Of a stretch of 64,000 bases of DNA, positions 1-11,958 are shown in pieces. The notes beneath the pieces are model-generated. The model was not told the origin of the DNA. It did not search any database and was given only the letters and a program-made list of their open reading frames with translations. The first letter of the stretch is position 1. Every line of letters begins with the position of its first letter. This DNA comes from Nymphaea colorata (taxonomy: Eukaryota; Streptophyta; Magnoliopsida; Nymphaeales; Nymphaeaceae): the NCBI RefSeq assembly GCF_008831285.2, contig NC_045139.1, positions 17,280,354 to 17,344,353 on the forward strand, in the 5' to 3' direction. Made by a program: the position numbers and the translations under genes.

Positions 1-821
1 TGATTTGATGAATAAACATTGAAAAAACTGCTGCATATATACATATGAAGAAGAATAAAGTTTTGTAAGCCAAGAGACAACTCCTTGCTAATTCACATGA
101 TTGCCTAGCTGTTGCACCCCCTCAAGATTGACTGTACCATATGGTCCTGTCCCCTTCTCTGTTGATTCATCAGGACCCATCACAGCCAAGTGAGCTTAGC
201 CTCTGTAGTAATCATCATCATCACCACCATGTAACCTTATCTTATCTCAACCACAGTGCACGTACAGTAAGTGAATATGAGTCACTCATCGTAAACTTTA
301 AGTACCGCAGACTCAGTTGTCCTTTTAAGACGTCCACAAGCTATTCTTATGCTATATATAAAACATCACCGGTACGGTAACCATGCTGGGCATCAACAGA
401 TTCATGTGATCTCTTCCAATTATAGATGCCCAAACAACATGTAGAAATGGGGCACCCACTTGCCCATAGCCTGCAAGCAGGTGGTCTTACTCTTCCATGT
501 TGTCAATCTGCATGCAAGCGATCGATTCACATAAATCAGGTAAGGCCCATTGAATGTTTAACATGGTAAAGAGATGTGAAGCAAAATCAAGACAGCATTC
601 AGATGAGCATCCCTTTAATAAATTACATGGATGCATTGGAAACAGATACAAACATGTCTCCTGCTTTACTTGGCACACTTATTTCTCATGGTCACTGGGT
701 GATGTAGGCTATGGTTTATATAAGCTTTACTAGAACTCAATAGTTACTTCATGAAGAACCACTTTGCTCAACATAAATCTTCTTGTTCTTATTGTGTTGC
801 CTTGCTTTCTCAGTATCAGAA

Positions 822-891
822 ATCTCTCACTTTCTCTCCCTCTCTCTTTCTCTCTCTCTGTCATGTATATATATATATATATATATATATA
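822..891. repeat. Compound (CT)n-(TA)n microsatellite
   Basis: A pyrimidine tract of CT repeats with a few interruptions (about 822-859) leads after six bases into an uninterrupted TA run (866-891). It has the CT-then-TA order seen at several other sites in this window. Confidence 0.9.
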
Positions 892-1831
892 GGTTCCATG
901 AACGTTGAACTTGTGATATCTCATTAACTGAGTCAGTCACAAATAGCAGTTACCAAGTGAAAATTTAAGCTTTTAATGAAATATACGTGTTCTATTAAGT
1001 GGTTTGTCTTCGAGACTTAGTCATGACAAACCGTATTCACCCCTACGACTCCATAAGATGTGGGTTGATAGCGGTAGAAAAAAATGTTGAACGGCGAATC
1101 TGCCTCCTTTTTACATTTTATCTTAATAATACCTAAGATCCAATTTATATTAATCTAAAAGCCCAAAACAAAAAAGTTTTTAACGGGTACGAAAATTATG
1201 CTTTTCCTACTTCGGGAACATGTGAATCTCCAAGAGGATTTGGACGTCTACTGAATGCTGTTCTTCATCGTGCAAACAAAAGGTGTAGTGAGTACCTTTA
1301 CAGGTATCGAGCACTGTTTCTTTCTATTGATCCAAGTGTCTGGTTTAGATGTACCTTTTACAGGTACCAACAACTTTTCATAATTCTTTAATGGTTCTTT
1401 AAAATTAATTCCAATCTGAAAAATGCTTGTGATCATTGTAGTCGTTATCTGAATATCTGAATCGTATCCTCATCCATGAGGCCACAATGAGAAACGATTT
1501 GTCATATTAGCTGGGTCGAGCAGGCATACGCCTGTGCAAGTAGCTTGGTGAACTCTTGACTTTCTTGACATTCCTGTGCAAAATTGCATGCAGACCTTAT
1601 AAAGAGATTGGATACATTTTCATAAGGATCATAATTTAAAAATAGTTTTCCTGCACAAAAAGATTTTGGGCCAAGAAAAGAAACAAATATTTTTCTTACT
1701 GTTGAGGACGTCTATACTATCAGATCAAGTAGAAGAAATAGATCTGCAACGATCAAATTGTTAGCTGTGAAGTGCTGTACAGTTGTTGCCATATTATCCT
1801 TCCCAGTTCAAGTGGCATTTTACTCGCATAC

Positions 1832-1925
1832 CCACCTGTAAACCACGTGAAGTTGCACTGTAGCCAGCCAAATGGTCCTCTTCAAGGGACGCTTTAACTC
1901 CACCTGTAAACCACGTGAAGCTGCA
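1832..1925. repeat. Direct duplication of a 26-bp segment, 68-bp spacing
   Basis: The segment at 1832-1857 recurs at 1900-1925 with two differences. Each copy contains a CACGTG core. The copies lie inside a minus-strand open frame (1794-2036) and fall in different reading phases, so the repeat does not give a protein repeat. Confidence 0.75.
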
Positions 1926-3332
1926 TTCTACCATTTTGGGAAGAGGAAACACCAGGTTATATGCATAGTAACCTTGCCCTTGCATAAATCGCCCAACACT
2001 TTCAGGGTCGTCTCCGCGTTGTATTGCAAAGGGCATTTAATGAGCATGTGGTCTTCTCAAATCAATCAATCAATCAAGATCTCTCTCTCGATCTCTCTCA
2101 TGAGACATTGAATTGTATGTCCATGACTGACTGTGATGATTGAATGAAATCAAGCTCTTCCTCTGCTCTTTTCTACCACCCTTGAAGTTTCGAATTAAGT
2201 AGGAAACGCAAACTGCTTTCAGCTTTAGCAAACATATAGACAGCAAACGTCCCTCTTTGGGCACTAGTTGCCGGTCCATTGCCAACCAGTGCTCGTTGAA
2301 GTATCATCCACAGGCTACCCAAATGTGATGGAAGAATACCCATAATTTTACACATTTAGCTGGTCTGCATGTGTAGAGAAATTAGGATAAGGACAAGGTG
2401 AGGGCATGTTACTAATATGACATGGTTGAGTTGCATTAAGGCTTTCATTATAAACTGGTACCAACGGGAGCGTACGCTGGTGGCTGATCCATCAGGCCCC
2501 CACCAAGATCTGGTATGTTGGTCTCACTTGCTTGTCTCTGCAATTGCCAATTCTCTAGCACATTGGCTGCCCTCACAAAGGCCCATTCGATTGGAGTTGG
2601 CAATCATAAAGCAGTCAAATACTGCAATGGGTAGATTGCTGTGGGATGCATTCCTGAAACAACACCATGGCTCGTAATATATTCTCAACGGAGAACATGA
2701 TCACAAGCAGCCATTTTCAAGATTCCACCATGCATGAAAGAACGAGCACCACATACTTGAAGGTATAGATGCATGCCCATACGTGCTACTGCCAGGGTGA
2801 GAGTTCTTGAGTTAGAAGTGTGTTTATTAGAATTCTCCAAAAATTTAGTTTCGCATCGAAGATTGTAAGGAACCTTCAAGACTCATAAGGGTCGGACTAA
2901 ATAGTTAACTTTCATAATCCTCTTTTTTAAGCGGTTAGGGGACAGTAAGATCTGCTGGATTGGGACCTAAACGAGCATGGGAGTGAGCTAGGTCGCTATA
3001 TAATAGTTCATTTGAGTCACTGCACCACAAACAGAACTATACATATACATAACCATAAAAGTATTGCTGTTAGAAAGTAATCCCTTTGGTGAAACAACTG
3101 CGTCAAGTTTATATGTTCTGTTCTGTTGTGGCTATCTGGATGGTAGAGGGAGATGTCGTGTCCAAGCATGATGTAGACCCTATCGTGACGGCCGGAAGGT
3201 TAGGCGTGTGCCACCGCAGCTGCGTATGGGCCAGTCACCCCAGACAGCCATGTGCAATTGCAAAAGCGTGTCTAATATCTACAGTTGGTGTGTTAGTTTC
3301 CTTTATTATCTTCCATGGTGTAGCCTATGCTC

Positions 3333-3339
3333 TATATAA
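3333..3339 (+). promoter_or_regulatory. TATA box of SAUR gene 1
   Basis: TATATAA lies 104 bases before the SAUR ATG at 3443. Transcription would begin near 3365, giving a leader of about 80 bases. This excludes the longer open frame, which begins upstream of the TATA box at a TTG. Confidence 0.7.
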
Positions 3340-3442
3340 AGTGCATTTAACTCAAAGTTTTCTTCACCAAACATCGGCTCATCAACTTCTCCCTCTCCTT
3401 CATTGGGATTCTTGTATACTCTTGTCCTTCATCTCTGAGATT

Positions 3443-3727
3443 ATGGCTGTTCGGTTGCCACAGTTGGTTCTTGCTAAGAAGGTTCTCAAGCGAGCTCTCA
3501 GCGCGAGCAGATCCAGTTCAGGGATCGATATCCGGAAGGGACATTTTGCAGTCTATGTGGGCGAGGGTCGGAGGCGGTTTGTGATTCCAACATCATACTT
3601 GAAGAGTCCCACATTTCAAAGATTGCTGAAGGAAGCTGAGGAGGAGTATGGGTTCCAGTCTCAGATGGGCCTAACCATTCCTTGCAGTGAAGATGCCTTC
3701 AGAGCTCTAACATTGCAATTGGCATGA
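3443..3727 (+). CDS. SAUR-family small auxin-up RNA protein (gene 1)
   Basis: Encodes 94 aa with the full SAUR (auxin-inducible) domain at about residues 31-92: [10 protein letters not shown], then RRRFVIP, SYLKSPTFQRLLKEAEEEYGF and the MGLTIPC signature. The N-terminus MAVRLPQLVLAKK is the short basic start usual for one SAUR subgroup. SAURs are known to inhibit PP2C.D phosphatases, which keeps plasma-membrane H+-ATPases active and promotes cell expansion. I chose this ATG because the TATA box is at 3333-3339 and because the open frame upstream starts at TTG and carries no SAUR similarity. The gene has no intron, as is usual, and length is typical (family about 90-180 aa). Base composition is moderate, unlike the GC-rich copies at 16.1 and 25.3 kb. 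Orthology to a specific numbered SAUR cannot be settled here. Confidence 0.93.
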   Translation: MAVRLPQLVLAKKVLKRALSASRSSSGIDIRKGHFAVYVGEGRRRFVIPTSYLKSPTFQRLLKEAEEEYGFQSQMGLTIPCSEDAFRALTLQLA

Positions 3728-4800
3728 TCATATTCCACTTCTTGTTATTCAAATCTCAAACAGTTATATACACATACATACATCATGTACAAAGGGGATT
3801 CAGAACCCATCATACAATAATATGAACTCTTTCTTGTTGAATCTCTAATTTTCAAGGCTTTTGAGTTTTGACTCTCTCTCTCTCTCAAAGAATGTTTACA
3901 GATTTAATCTGCATGATTGCCATGATGGGGGACTCAGTGAAAGAAAGTGTGTGCTTTGAGATTTCAGGTGGAAGAAAAGGGAGAAGGAAACTTTTGAGGG
4001 AAGCTTCTGCTGCGTAATTTAAGTTATGGTATTTGGCAAGAACTAGTTTGGCAAAGCAACATCTCGTTGGCAACAAAAATCTGACAAATCTTCCTACGGT
4101 TGAGATTAATGGTTTTTGGTGCGCCGATTGTGACACTTTGACTGAATGTCATGAATTACGTACCGGATTTATCAATTTGTGAAAAAAAGGATTTGAAATC
4201 TCAGGCAAAAAAAACCTCATATTTAAGTTTTTTGAGGTCAGATGGAAGGATCTTAAATGCACATATTTGAGATTCCCCATAATCTTAAATCATCTTGAAT
4301 CTCTGTTATCAAACACTCTAGTTCGAATGCGTTGATGCACTCTTATATTTTGATATTTGTTCGGAGTCTTGAATTGTTTTTCTCTACTTCAGTGTAAGAT
4401 TAATTATGGCATTTCTCCTATTCTTGAAGGTGCCATTTTGACATCTTCATGGTTTCGTACCTTAAGGGCGCTTACATTTTCATATTGATGACAACTGAAT
4501 AGCTATAAAAGGTCGTTTATATCTTCAAGAACCAGGAAATTGATTCCCATGTTGGGAAGATATTCTTTTCCGAGAACAAATTTAAAAAGATGTAAAGAAC
4601 AATCGAAAACAGCCGGCAGCAGATTCTATTAGTTACTGTATCTGAATGTAATCCGAGACCGGATCCGGTTCGATATAATCCCATATGAGTCTGGATTTAA
4701 ACATCAATTAGAACTGTACTAGGCAAGGTCCGTCCAACAAAGCAGCACTTGGTAAGTGACTTGAGTGCCATGACGGGGCGCCAGCCTTAGCCGATATCGT
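3728..4800. other. Spacer between SAUR gene 1 and the YEATS gene
   Basis: It covers the 3' UTR of SAUR gene 1, AT-rich DNA and the promoter of the YEATS gene. Near 4650-4850 there are several GGATCC/GATCC-type words resembling a stretch at the right end of the window. No gene is seen. Confidence 0.6.
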
Positions 4801-4931
4801 GTTTTGGATGTTGGATCAGTTCGTGTGAGACCCGATCCATTACGATTCACACGCAATGCTACTTTTCCTTTCTATCACCCTGATTTTTCTTATTTTCTCT
4901 ATAGCCGCTTTGCTCGGAAGTTTTTTTCTGA

Positions 4932-4940
4932 AAACCCTAA
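4932..4940 (+). promoter_or_regulatory. Telo-box (AAACCCTAA) in the YEATS gene leader
   Basis: AAACCCTAA lies 186 bases before the ATG at 5126, in a pyrimidine-rich region that is probably the 5' UTR. Telo-boxes are known in promoters and leaders of plant housekeeping, ribosomal and chromatin genes, which suits this gene. Confidence 0.6.
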
Positions 4941-5125
4941 ATCTCGAGCCCCTTTTCGGCGCTTCCCCTCTCCGTCGAACTCCCCCTTGATCCTCGGCTT
5001 CTCCAAAGCACAGAACCGAAGAAAAAACCTAGCTGGTCTTTTCTTAGCTTGTGCGGATTTTCTTCTTCTCGTCGTACTTTTTTTGCTGATTTCTCCGGGC
5101 GTTTCGATTTTATTTTGGCGATCAG

Positions 5126-8100
5126 ATGCCGCATTCCTTGGTCGGAAAGAAGCACGGTGGCGACCCTTCTGATGGGTCTTCGGGTCAGAAGCTGCAGCGC
5201 TCTAAGATGGGAAGGATAGAAGATGCGGATAAGAGGGTATTTTTTGCTTTTCTCCTTTCTCTTTCTTTCCGCTGGTTTTGATGGCAATATCTTGTTGGTA
5301 TTTGCATTTTGTGCGCTATTTGGGGCTTTCACGAGTTTTTTGGTATCTTGGTATTCAAGCAAACTATCTTTGAGAGCTTGTTGACTGTCACATTTTCCAG
5401 AATATGAGTTCCTAAGCTGGAGTAAGTGATTCTTTATGCTCGTTCTGAGTAGAAGTTGTGGACGTAAATTGAAGTGCGTCTGTTTCGATATTATTTAATA
5501 TACAACTTGGGTTTGTGTAATCAGAAGTATTAATCTTTGATAATCTGAAAGTTGTTCAAGTGTGTAGACGAGTGGGAAGATTCTATAGTATGATCCTTGA
5601 CATGCATCTCCAATGGCGTTTGTGTAATCAGAAGTATTAATCTTTGATAATCTGAGATTCTGAAAGTTGTTCAAGTGTGTAGACGAGTGGGAAGATTCTA
5701 TAGTATGATCCTTGACATGCATCTCCAATGGAAAACAAGCTCTAGCTCAGTGGTTGTAGCAACTGGCAATCATGCAGGTTTTAGAACCTGCAAAGATCAA
5801 CAGCAAATAATGTACAGAAGTAGCTGTTCTTAATGTAGGTGTATAGAGAGTGTAAGATATGCTTTTTCCTTTTAATCAGGTTGGTAGTTCCTGTTTGTCT
5901 ATGGAAATGGTGGACACGTTATCATTATTTTGTTTATGTGGATGATATTGTGTTAAAGTGAACTGAGAAGCCTCGAAGTGAAAGGGATCCAAGTTTCATA
6001 CGAGGAAACTCCAGAAACTGGGGTAGTTGTAGGAGTGGGAGATGAAGAAGGAAAGGTTGGCAGGTCTTTGTTGAGGAAAGATGTCTGAGATCTTTCAGAA
6101 AGTACCAGAATGGATGATTGTGAAATGTGAATCCTTACGAACACCTGTGACCAAGTAATTAAAGCAAGAAATTCTGTTGATTTTTAAAAAGATTTCAGGA
6201 CTCCTACAGAAGACTTGCAACGCGTATGATTAATGTGAGGTTCAATATGGACCATATGGTTTTGGTTATGAAAACCAAGAACATCGATGCTGGATGCTCT
6301 TATAAATTCTCATGTGAATACCTTAAAGATGAATTCATCAAAGCCTCTTTTCTGATGTTGTTCTATTCTGTAAGTGGAAGTGTGAAGTGGGCTGCAAATT
6401 TCACTTCCTAAAGATTCACCTCTAGCTATTATGTAGTTTGGAAACCACCTGGTATCTTGGAGTACCCAAAAAAAAAAAAGTGACAGCGACTGCATTAGTA
6501 AATGATGGCTGTAGCAACTTTTTCGGTAACTTGAGTAAGACGTATACTGATGACTTTGTTCATCCAAATTTCCAGATTGATGAATCTGGAAGGCATGCAA
6601 TTTTATGGGATTGAGTGAGACGAGAATGAAGAGGAAAGCAAGCTAGGATAAATGAAGAGAAATTGAGATGTAGAAATGAGTTGGAGAAGACGAAGGGAGG
6701 AAAAGCAGTTTTAGACCCATGATTGGATCCATATCTTAACAACTTGGAGAAGGATGAGAAAAATAGCAGATGTAAGAAGGAGCTGTGGTCTATGATGTAT
6801 TCAGTATGGAGCAGGAGAGTAAGATGTACTTGTACTAAACACTGGCTGTGGTTGCTAATGATAGTCTTTGTATCTTAATTAAAACACCGCGTCATCCACT
6901 ATATAGTATATGTTTATGATATTCCTGCTCAAGGTTGGTAACACCTGGTACTTGGTAGATCTCTATTACATGGTTTTCAGTTTTCACTGAATAATTTGCC
7001 TTACATTCATTCTAGCTGATGTTATCGGTTAGGACGTAACTAGCATTTTCATGCATTAACCATATTGAAAGCGAGTTTGTTGAAGATATTATGCTGGATT
7101 CAAAGTGCAATTCATCAACTGCTCATAGTGCACCACAGTGAACAGTATTCAACTGCTCATACTCATGTTCTAGTCAAATTTTCACCATGGTACTTTCTTA
7201 AAATTAGATCAAGCGACTCAAGGGTGTGGAGATCAGCATTCCAATAGTATATGGGACCATCTCTTTTTGGCTTGGGAAAAAGGCAAGCGAGTATGTACTT
7301 CTGAAAAACTTGGTTGTTCAGTGAAGTTCAGTTAAAGTCTTCCATGATCCTTTTTTTAGTATATAAAAGATGGAAATTATTTAAATTTTTATTTTTCAGG
7401 TTTCAGTCGCATAAGTGGACTGTTTATGTTCGTGGGGCAAATAATGAAGATCTTAGTGTTGCAGTGAAGCGTGTAGTCTTCCAGTTGCACTCCAGCTTCA
7501 ACAATCCCACCAGAATTGTAGAATCAGCTCCCTTTGAACTGTCAGAGTCTGGATGGGGAGAATTTGAGATAGCCATCACACTTTTCTTCCACAATGATGT
7601 ATCTGATAAACAGCTTGATTTGTAAGTTCTGATGATGATGCTTGTTATCTTCTGTTGGCTGTTTTGCATATTCTTCACAGATCCAATGTGATTGATGTGA
7701 ATCTTAAATTGATGAGTTAACAGATATCACCATCTGAAACTGTATCCAGATGATGAATCTGGACCTCAGTCACCAAAGAAACCTGTTGTTGTAGAATCTT
7801 ATGATGAAATAGTATTCCTAGAGCCTTCAGAAGCTTTCGTTGCTCGTGTTTGCAACCATCCAGCGGTAGCTGTAACTAAGTTGCCTCCCAATATCAATTT
7901 GCCAGCACTTACTGGTAAGTAACCTGGGGTTCATTATTCTGCTAAGGTATTTCCCCTGGCATATATCTGTTACTGTTGTATGTGATTTAAGATTTGTCCT
8001 GTCTTTGCAATTTTAGGTCCCACTGAGAAGTCAAATGAAAAAAAGAAAGGTGACACAAAGGATCATCCATTGAGTCAATGGTTTTTGAACTTCTCGGAGG

Positions 8101-9192
8101 CAGATGAATTGACAAAACTTGCATCTGCACGTCAACAGGTGAAGCTGCTTGAATATTAACTATCTGTGATTCTGTTCTTTCAAAATTCTTGAGGTGCTTA
8201 CCATCAGAACCGCGCCTGGAATTTGGCTATCCAGCTGGCTTATCGTTTGTTTTACCATGAGAAATCTTGTACTTTATATTATACCCTGAACCTCAACTGC
8301 CCACAGAAGTTGTTTTCCATGCCCTCCTTTACATCACTGTTTGTGGTATAGTTTTAGTGTTTTATGTGTAATTTGGCATTGAATTTGCTGTAGCTTCGTA
8401 GGATGGCAGTGGGTCCATTGGACTGTCCAGGCCTGCTAGTTTGTGATTAATCTGATGTGAGAGTGGTGCCAAGCAAACAGATATTTGTTTGGGAAATGAG
8501 TTTAAACAAAAGAATTAAGAGTGCAGATGGTCTTTTCTTTGCAAAGGAACGCACTACTGCAGGTATCGGCGTCACTACTGTTGAAAAATCTATTTTATAG
8601 AGTTGCCTAGCCACTCAAGTATTTCTCTTGCATTATCAAGCCTCATCTACAATAACGTTGGTACAAAAGCTTAGACAGCTACATTTGATATGGCCTAACT
8701 TTGACAGGCATTAATTCAGCTTTATGCAAGATTCTACATCTAAAGCTTTTTGTTTGTGTTGATATTGACATCTTTTTAGAAGGCTTACCTTTGCTTAGCA
8801 CAATCATATTCAGGTTTGACATGGAAACAGAATGTAGTGTCTTCCACAACTTTGCAGCGATCTAATCTTGACTTTTTGTTCAGCCACACAAGCGCATCTT
8901 ATGGAGATATATTCATAATGGCATTTAGTTTCACTTTTAGTGATACTTCTTGGGAGCTAGCGATATTCTTCGAGATTACAGAATTACCGAATAAGTTTGT
9001 TATATCCTTAATGTGTTTCTCTGAACAGCAAGTATCTTTGTTTTTTTTGTTTTTTTTTTGTTTTACTCTGTTTAAGTAAGTAGTTCTGAATGCATGTTAG
9101 TGATGGAAACATCTTGTTGTTTGCAGGTACAATCACATATAATAAAGCTCAAGAAACAGTTGAGTGCATTAGAAGCATCTCAAAACAGATGA
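5126..9192 (+). CDS. YAF9A: YEATS-domain chromatin reader, YAF9a/GAS41/TAF14b homologue, six exons
   Basis: Exons inferred at 5126-5236, 7208-7290, 7400-7621, 7724-7914, 8017-8138 and 9127-9192; all introns are GT-AG and phases join. They encode 264 aa, close to the 268 aa of Arabidopsis YAF9a. The YEATS domain spans about residues 46-185: [25 protein letters not shown], then the pocket pattern H95-x-S97-F98 and W117-G118-x-F120, where family members grip acyl-lysine on histone tails, and [14 protein letters not shown] at 140-153. The C-terminus (about 224-264) has the conserved [12 protein letters not shown] block and a short coiled coil. The family acts in the nucleus in SWR1 (H2A.Z deposition) and NuA4 (H4 acetylation) complexes. 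The first 37 residues are variable and rest on the ATG choice. YAF9b is the alternative; length and the C-terminal coil favour YAF9a. Confidence 0.93.
5511..5731. repeat. Two-copy tandem duplication, about 107 bp
   Basis: The segment starting at 5511 is repeated from 5618 almost without change; the second copy has an extra 8 bases (GAGATTCT type) near 5650. Near-identity suggests a recent event inside the intron. Confidence 0.9.
5743..5789 (+). repeat. tRNA-like A-box/B-box pair, SINE candidate
   Basis: TAGCTCAGTGGTTGTAGC (5743-5760) matches a tRNA A-box region and GGTTTTAGAACC (5778-5789) resembles a B-box, at a spacing of about 35 bases. No cloverleaf or acceptor stem is visible, so this is not a working tRNA gene. 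It abuts the end of the 107-bp duplication. Confidence 0.4.
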
Positions 9193-11378
9193 GGCATGGA
9201 ATCAATGTACTGAACAGTAGACCGTTGGGCAAGGTTAGAGTTATCATGAAGGGGAATTTCTAGTGGCAGTTTGCTTAGTGCTGTCGTGTACTAATTGTCC
9301 ATTTTTACAGGTCTGTAAATTAGTGAATCATGATTATGCAAATTGTTTTGGAGAAAAGTACTGGTAGGAATACCTTTTCTTCTCCAAACCGTGCTTCTCC
9401 AATTTAAGGAATTTTTTTCTTCAATACATTACCATGAGGTGTATACCGCTGAGGCTAAGCAGCGTCTACTGTGTAAATATTTCTTATACGTGCTGATAAA
9501 AGCTGGTTGGTTTTCTCTTTTCCTTGTCATGTGCTTTTTCTTTTTCCACCTCCAATGATAACGAGGACCACCCATGTGAGCAGTAGGTGAAGCCTTTACT
9601 TCTTTAGTATACTTCTATCAATTGACTGTTAGGGATGTGAAATCTTTATAATACTCTCTTGTCCAATAGTAATTTCTTTAATGCTTCGATCTTCAATAAG
9701 AGCGCACTTGATTTCTTCCATTAAATATGCAAAACCCATATGAGTAGCCAAATACCTAGCCCTCTTCATATCATGTCTTTCGGAGTTAAATGCTCTTTTC
9801 CACAAGTTTCAGTCATGTTATTAGAAGAAATGTTTGCCTGGTCATGTGAAACTAGTTGCTTGGTTTCAGCTCTGCAAAGTGGATCACAAAAAGGTAGTCA
9901 AGCATAACAAGGAAATCAAATTGACAAGTCACTATGCAGATAACAGTGTTGCGACAAGATTGCAATCTCTTGAAACATTGCCTGAGGACTGAACAACAAA
10001 GTGGGCTTCTCTACGCCTTCCATCCTTTTCAGTGCAAGGATAGAAAAGCAAAAGTAGAAACATAATCCTAAAAGGTCTCTTACCTGATCCTCCTTAGTGG
10101 TTATCATCTCCTTCAACAGTTAATGTTCAGTCAAAGAAATTTCTACTTACTTTCTTATTGAAAAAGGGTTTTCTTCTGTTGAATCTTTTAGCTTTTTGCT
10201 TTTGACATGAGAGCCCACAAACAGTTGAAACACTGACCGAAGCACATTTGTCATTCCACCAAACAGGGAAGGCATCCCTTCCTGTAAGGCCCAACAGTAA
10301 GGAGACTTAATTTCTCCATGGAAATGGGGTTTCTCCCGCAGTTTCATATTGCAAATTCACAAGCAAGCTAGCATTCCGTGGGCACTTCCTGGCACGTCTA
10401 AGATGTCAGTCGAAATGTGATGTTTGAACCGGAATAGCAGTTTCTCCTTGAAGAAAATAAACCTGCAATTTAATTTCCGGTGCAACCCTGCCGGGGAAAT
10501 CCACATCACTTGCACTTTAATTTGATCGGATCAAACCCAAAATCTTGAAGGTTTGTTGGTGTTGTAACTGACATCTTGGATGTGCATACTCATTCGTGCA
10601 TATCTATTGCCATCTTGGCCTTGAATTTTCCATTTATACGAGATATGATGCCTGTGGCTCATGGTGCAGAACTTGTTTGGCTTGCTGGAGTTGTGGGCTC
10701 AAAATGTTTGGAGTTGAACAGTATATTCCTAACATCAAGAGAACTTCAAAATGTGGGGGAATGAGGTGAAGGACTTGTTGTTTTCAACTAGACATAGAAA
10801 GTGAAATTTTCCCATCCATTATTGTCTTGGGCTTGAAAGCTTGCTGTGCCCTTAATGTTGAATATAGATGAAGTTCAAGATACATAGAGAGAGGGAAAAA
10901 AAATTGAGGGGTGTCATGTCAACATGAAAAGTGCTTGGCAAAGAGTAACATGGCAGCCATGTGCAAAAGCAAGGTGCAGCGTCCTTGTCATCCAGCCAAG
11001 AACTCCTTGGTGGTTGGGGCCCCTGAGGTATTTCTTTGGTGAAGGAATCTCATTCGTCATGGGTGGGCTCCTTTCTGTCACTCAACTCTCCGTTTTTACT
11101 CTCTCAATCTCTCTCTCTCTCTCATATGCACATGCATGCGTATTTACACATACAGAGTAAAGTTAGAAAAAAAAGAACTTAGTAAATGTCAGATTGAAGT
11201 TTGAAGAAATGGATAGAAAGTACTACAGTTGCTGCTTCAGGCCATGCATTTGTTGTTAAGCTGAGCAAACTTGCTCCATAGATGCACAGACACACAGACA
11301 AAAGATGGAAAAGTAAGTTCAAGCAATAAAAGAAGGCTACGTCACCCAGTCGGTTGAAGTTACCATATTTTTAAATGA

Positions 11379-11379
11379 A

Positions 11380-11425
<46 letters not shown>
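11379..11425. repeat. Compound (AC)n-(AG)n microsatellite
   Basis: About nine AC units are followed directly by about fourteen AG units with no interruption. Confidence 0.95.
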
Positions 11426-11428
<3 letters not shown>

Positions 11429-11917
11429 GTTAAAGGGAGCTCTCCCTCAATGAATGAGCAGTGCAATCTTTTAGTGTTTAAAGCCAGCATCCAAGTAAGC
11501 ACTCCAGTCCCTTTGTCAAGCACCTTGCAGCCATTCTTCTGGGTCAACCAAAAAATTTGCGGACAAACGTGGTTCACGCGAACTGTTCCCAGTCGCCGAT
11601 TACAGGAACAGTAAGCCCTATCTCACAACCACAAGAAGCACAGAGAATCCCAGCACCTTTGGCTAAGGCCCCATCATCCAAATTATTGTCGAAAGAGACC
11701 ATGGTTCTATTATTACTGGTCTTAGAAGTGATTTAGAAGAAAAGGTGATCTCACTACTGGTTTTTACAGTTGGTAATGGTCCCACTTGGTTGAACTGAGG
11801 GGAGGACCACATTTGTCATACTTGGCCAACTTGCTCCCATGTGTCTGCTAGCATTGATCACCTCTCTATCTCTCTCTTGTAATGCATGGCCAACATGCTT
11901 TCATATGTCAACCAGCA

Positions 11918-11950
<33 letters not shown>

Positions 11951-11958
11951 TCTCTCTC
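11918..11958. repeat. Compound (CT)n-(CA)n-(CT)n microsatellite
   Basis: Three consecutive dinucleotide runs, CT then CA then CT. It lies about 0.5 kb from the AC/AG tract at 11379-11425, of which the first two blocks are the reverse order on the opposite strand. Confidence 0.9.

Larger units (their letters stand above)
1..3330. other. Spacer, no supported gene
   Basis: No reading frame here has recognisable family similarity or a convincing exon chain. It holds a CT/TA microsatellite (822-891), a direct duplication with G-box cores (1832-1925) and AT-rich DNA. A minus-strand open frame of 80 codons at 1794-2036 overlaps the duplication; it may be a gene fragment but I cannot assign it. Confidence 0.6.
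5237..7207 (+). other. Intron 1 of the YEATS gene, about 2 kb
   Basis: Begins GTATTT after an AGG codon and ends in TTAG before ATCAAG. It separates the variable N-terminal exon from the YEATS domain. It contains the tandem duplication at 5511-5731 and a tRNA-like element right after it. No other coding signal is seen inside. Confidence 0.8.

Noticed and set aside
3086..3442. N-terminal extension of SAUR gene 1 by 119 codons
   Set aside because: It begins at TTG, spans the TATA box and has no SAUR similarity, so it is promoter and leader sequence.
5743..5789. tRNA gene in the YEATS intron
   Set aside because: A- and B-box words are present, but no acceptor, D or anticodon stems can be drawn, so it is kept only as a SINE candidate.
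11420..11450. AAGGGAGCTCTCCC, resembling the end of miR159/miR319
   Set aside because: The 5' half does not match either microRNA and no long foldback surrounds it.
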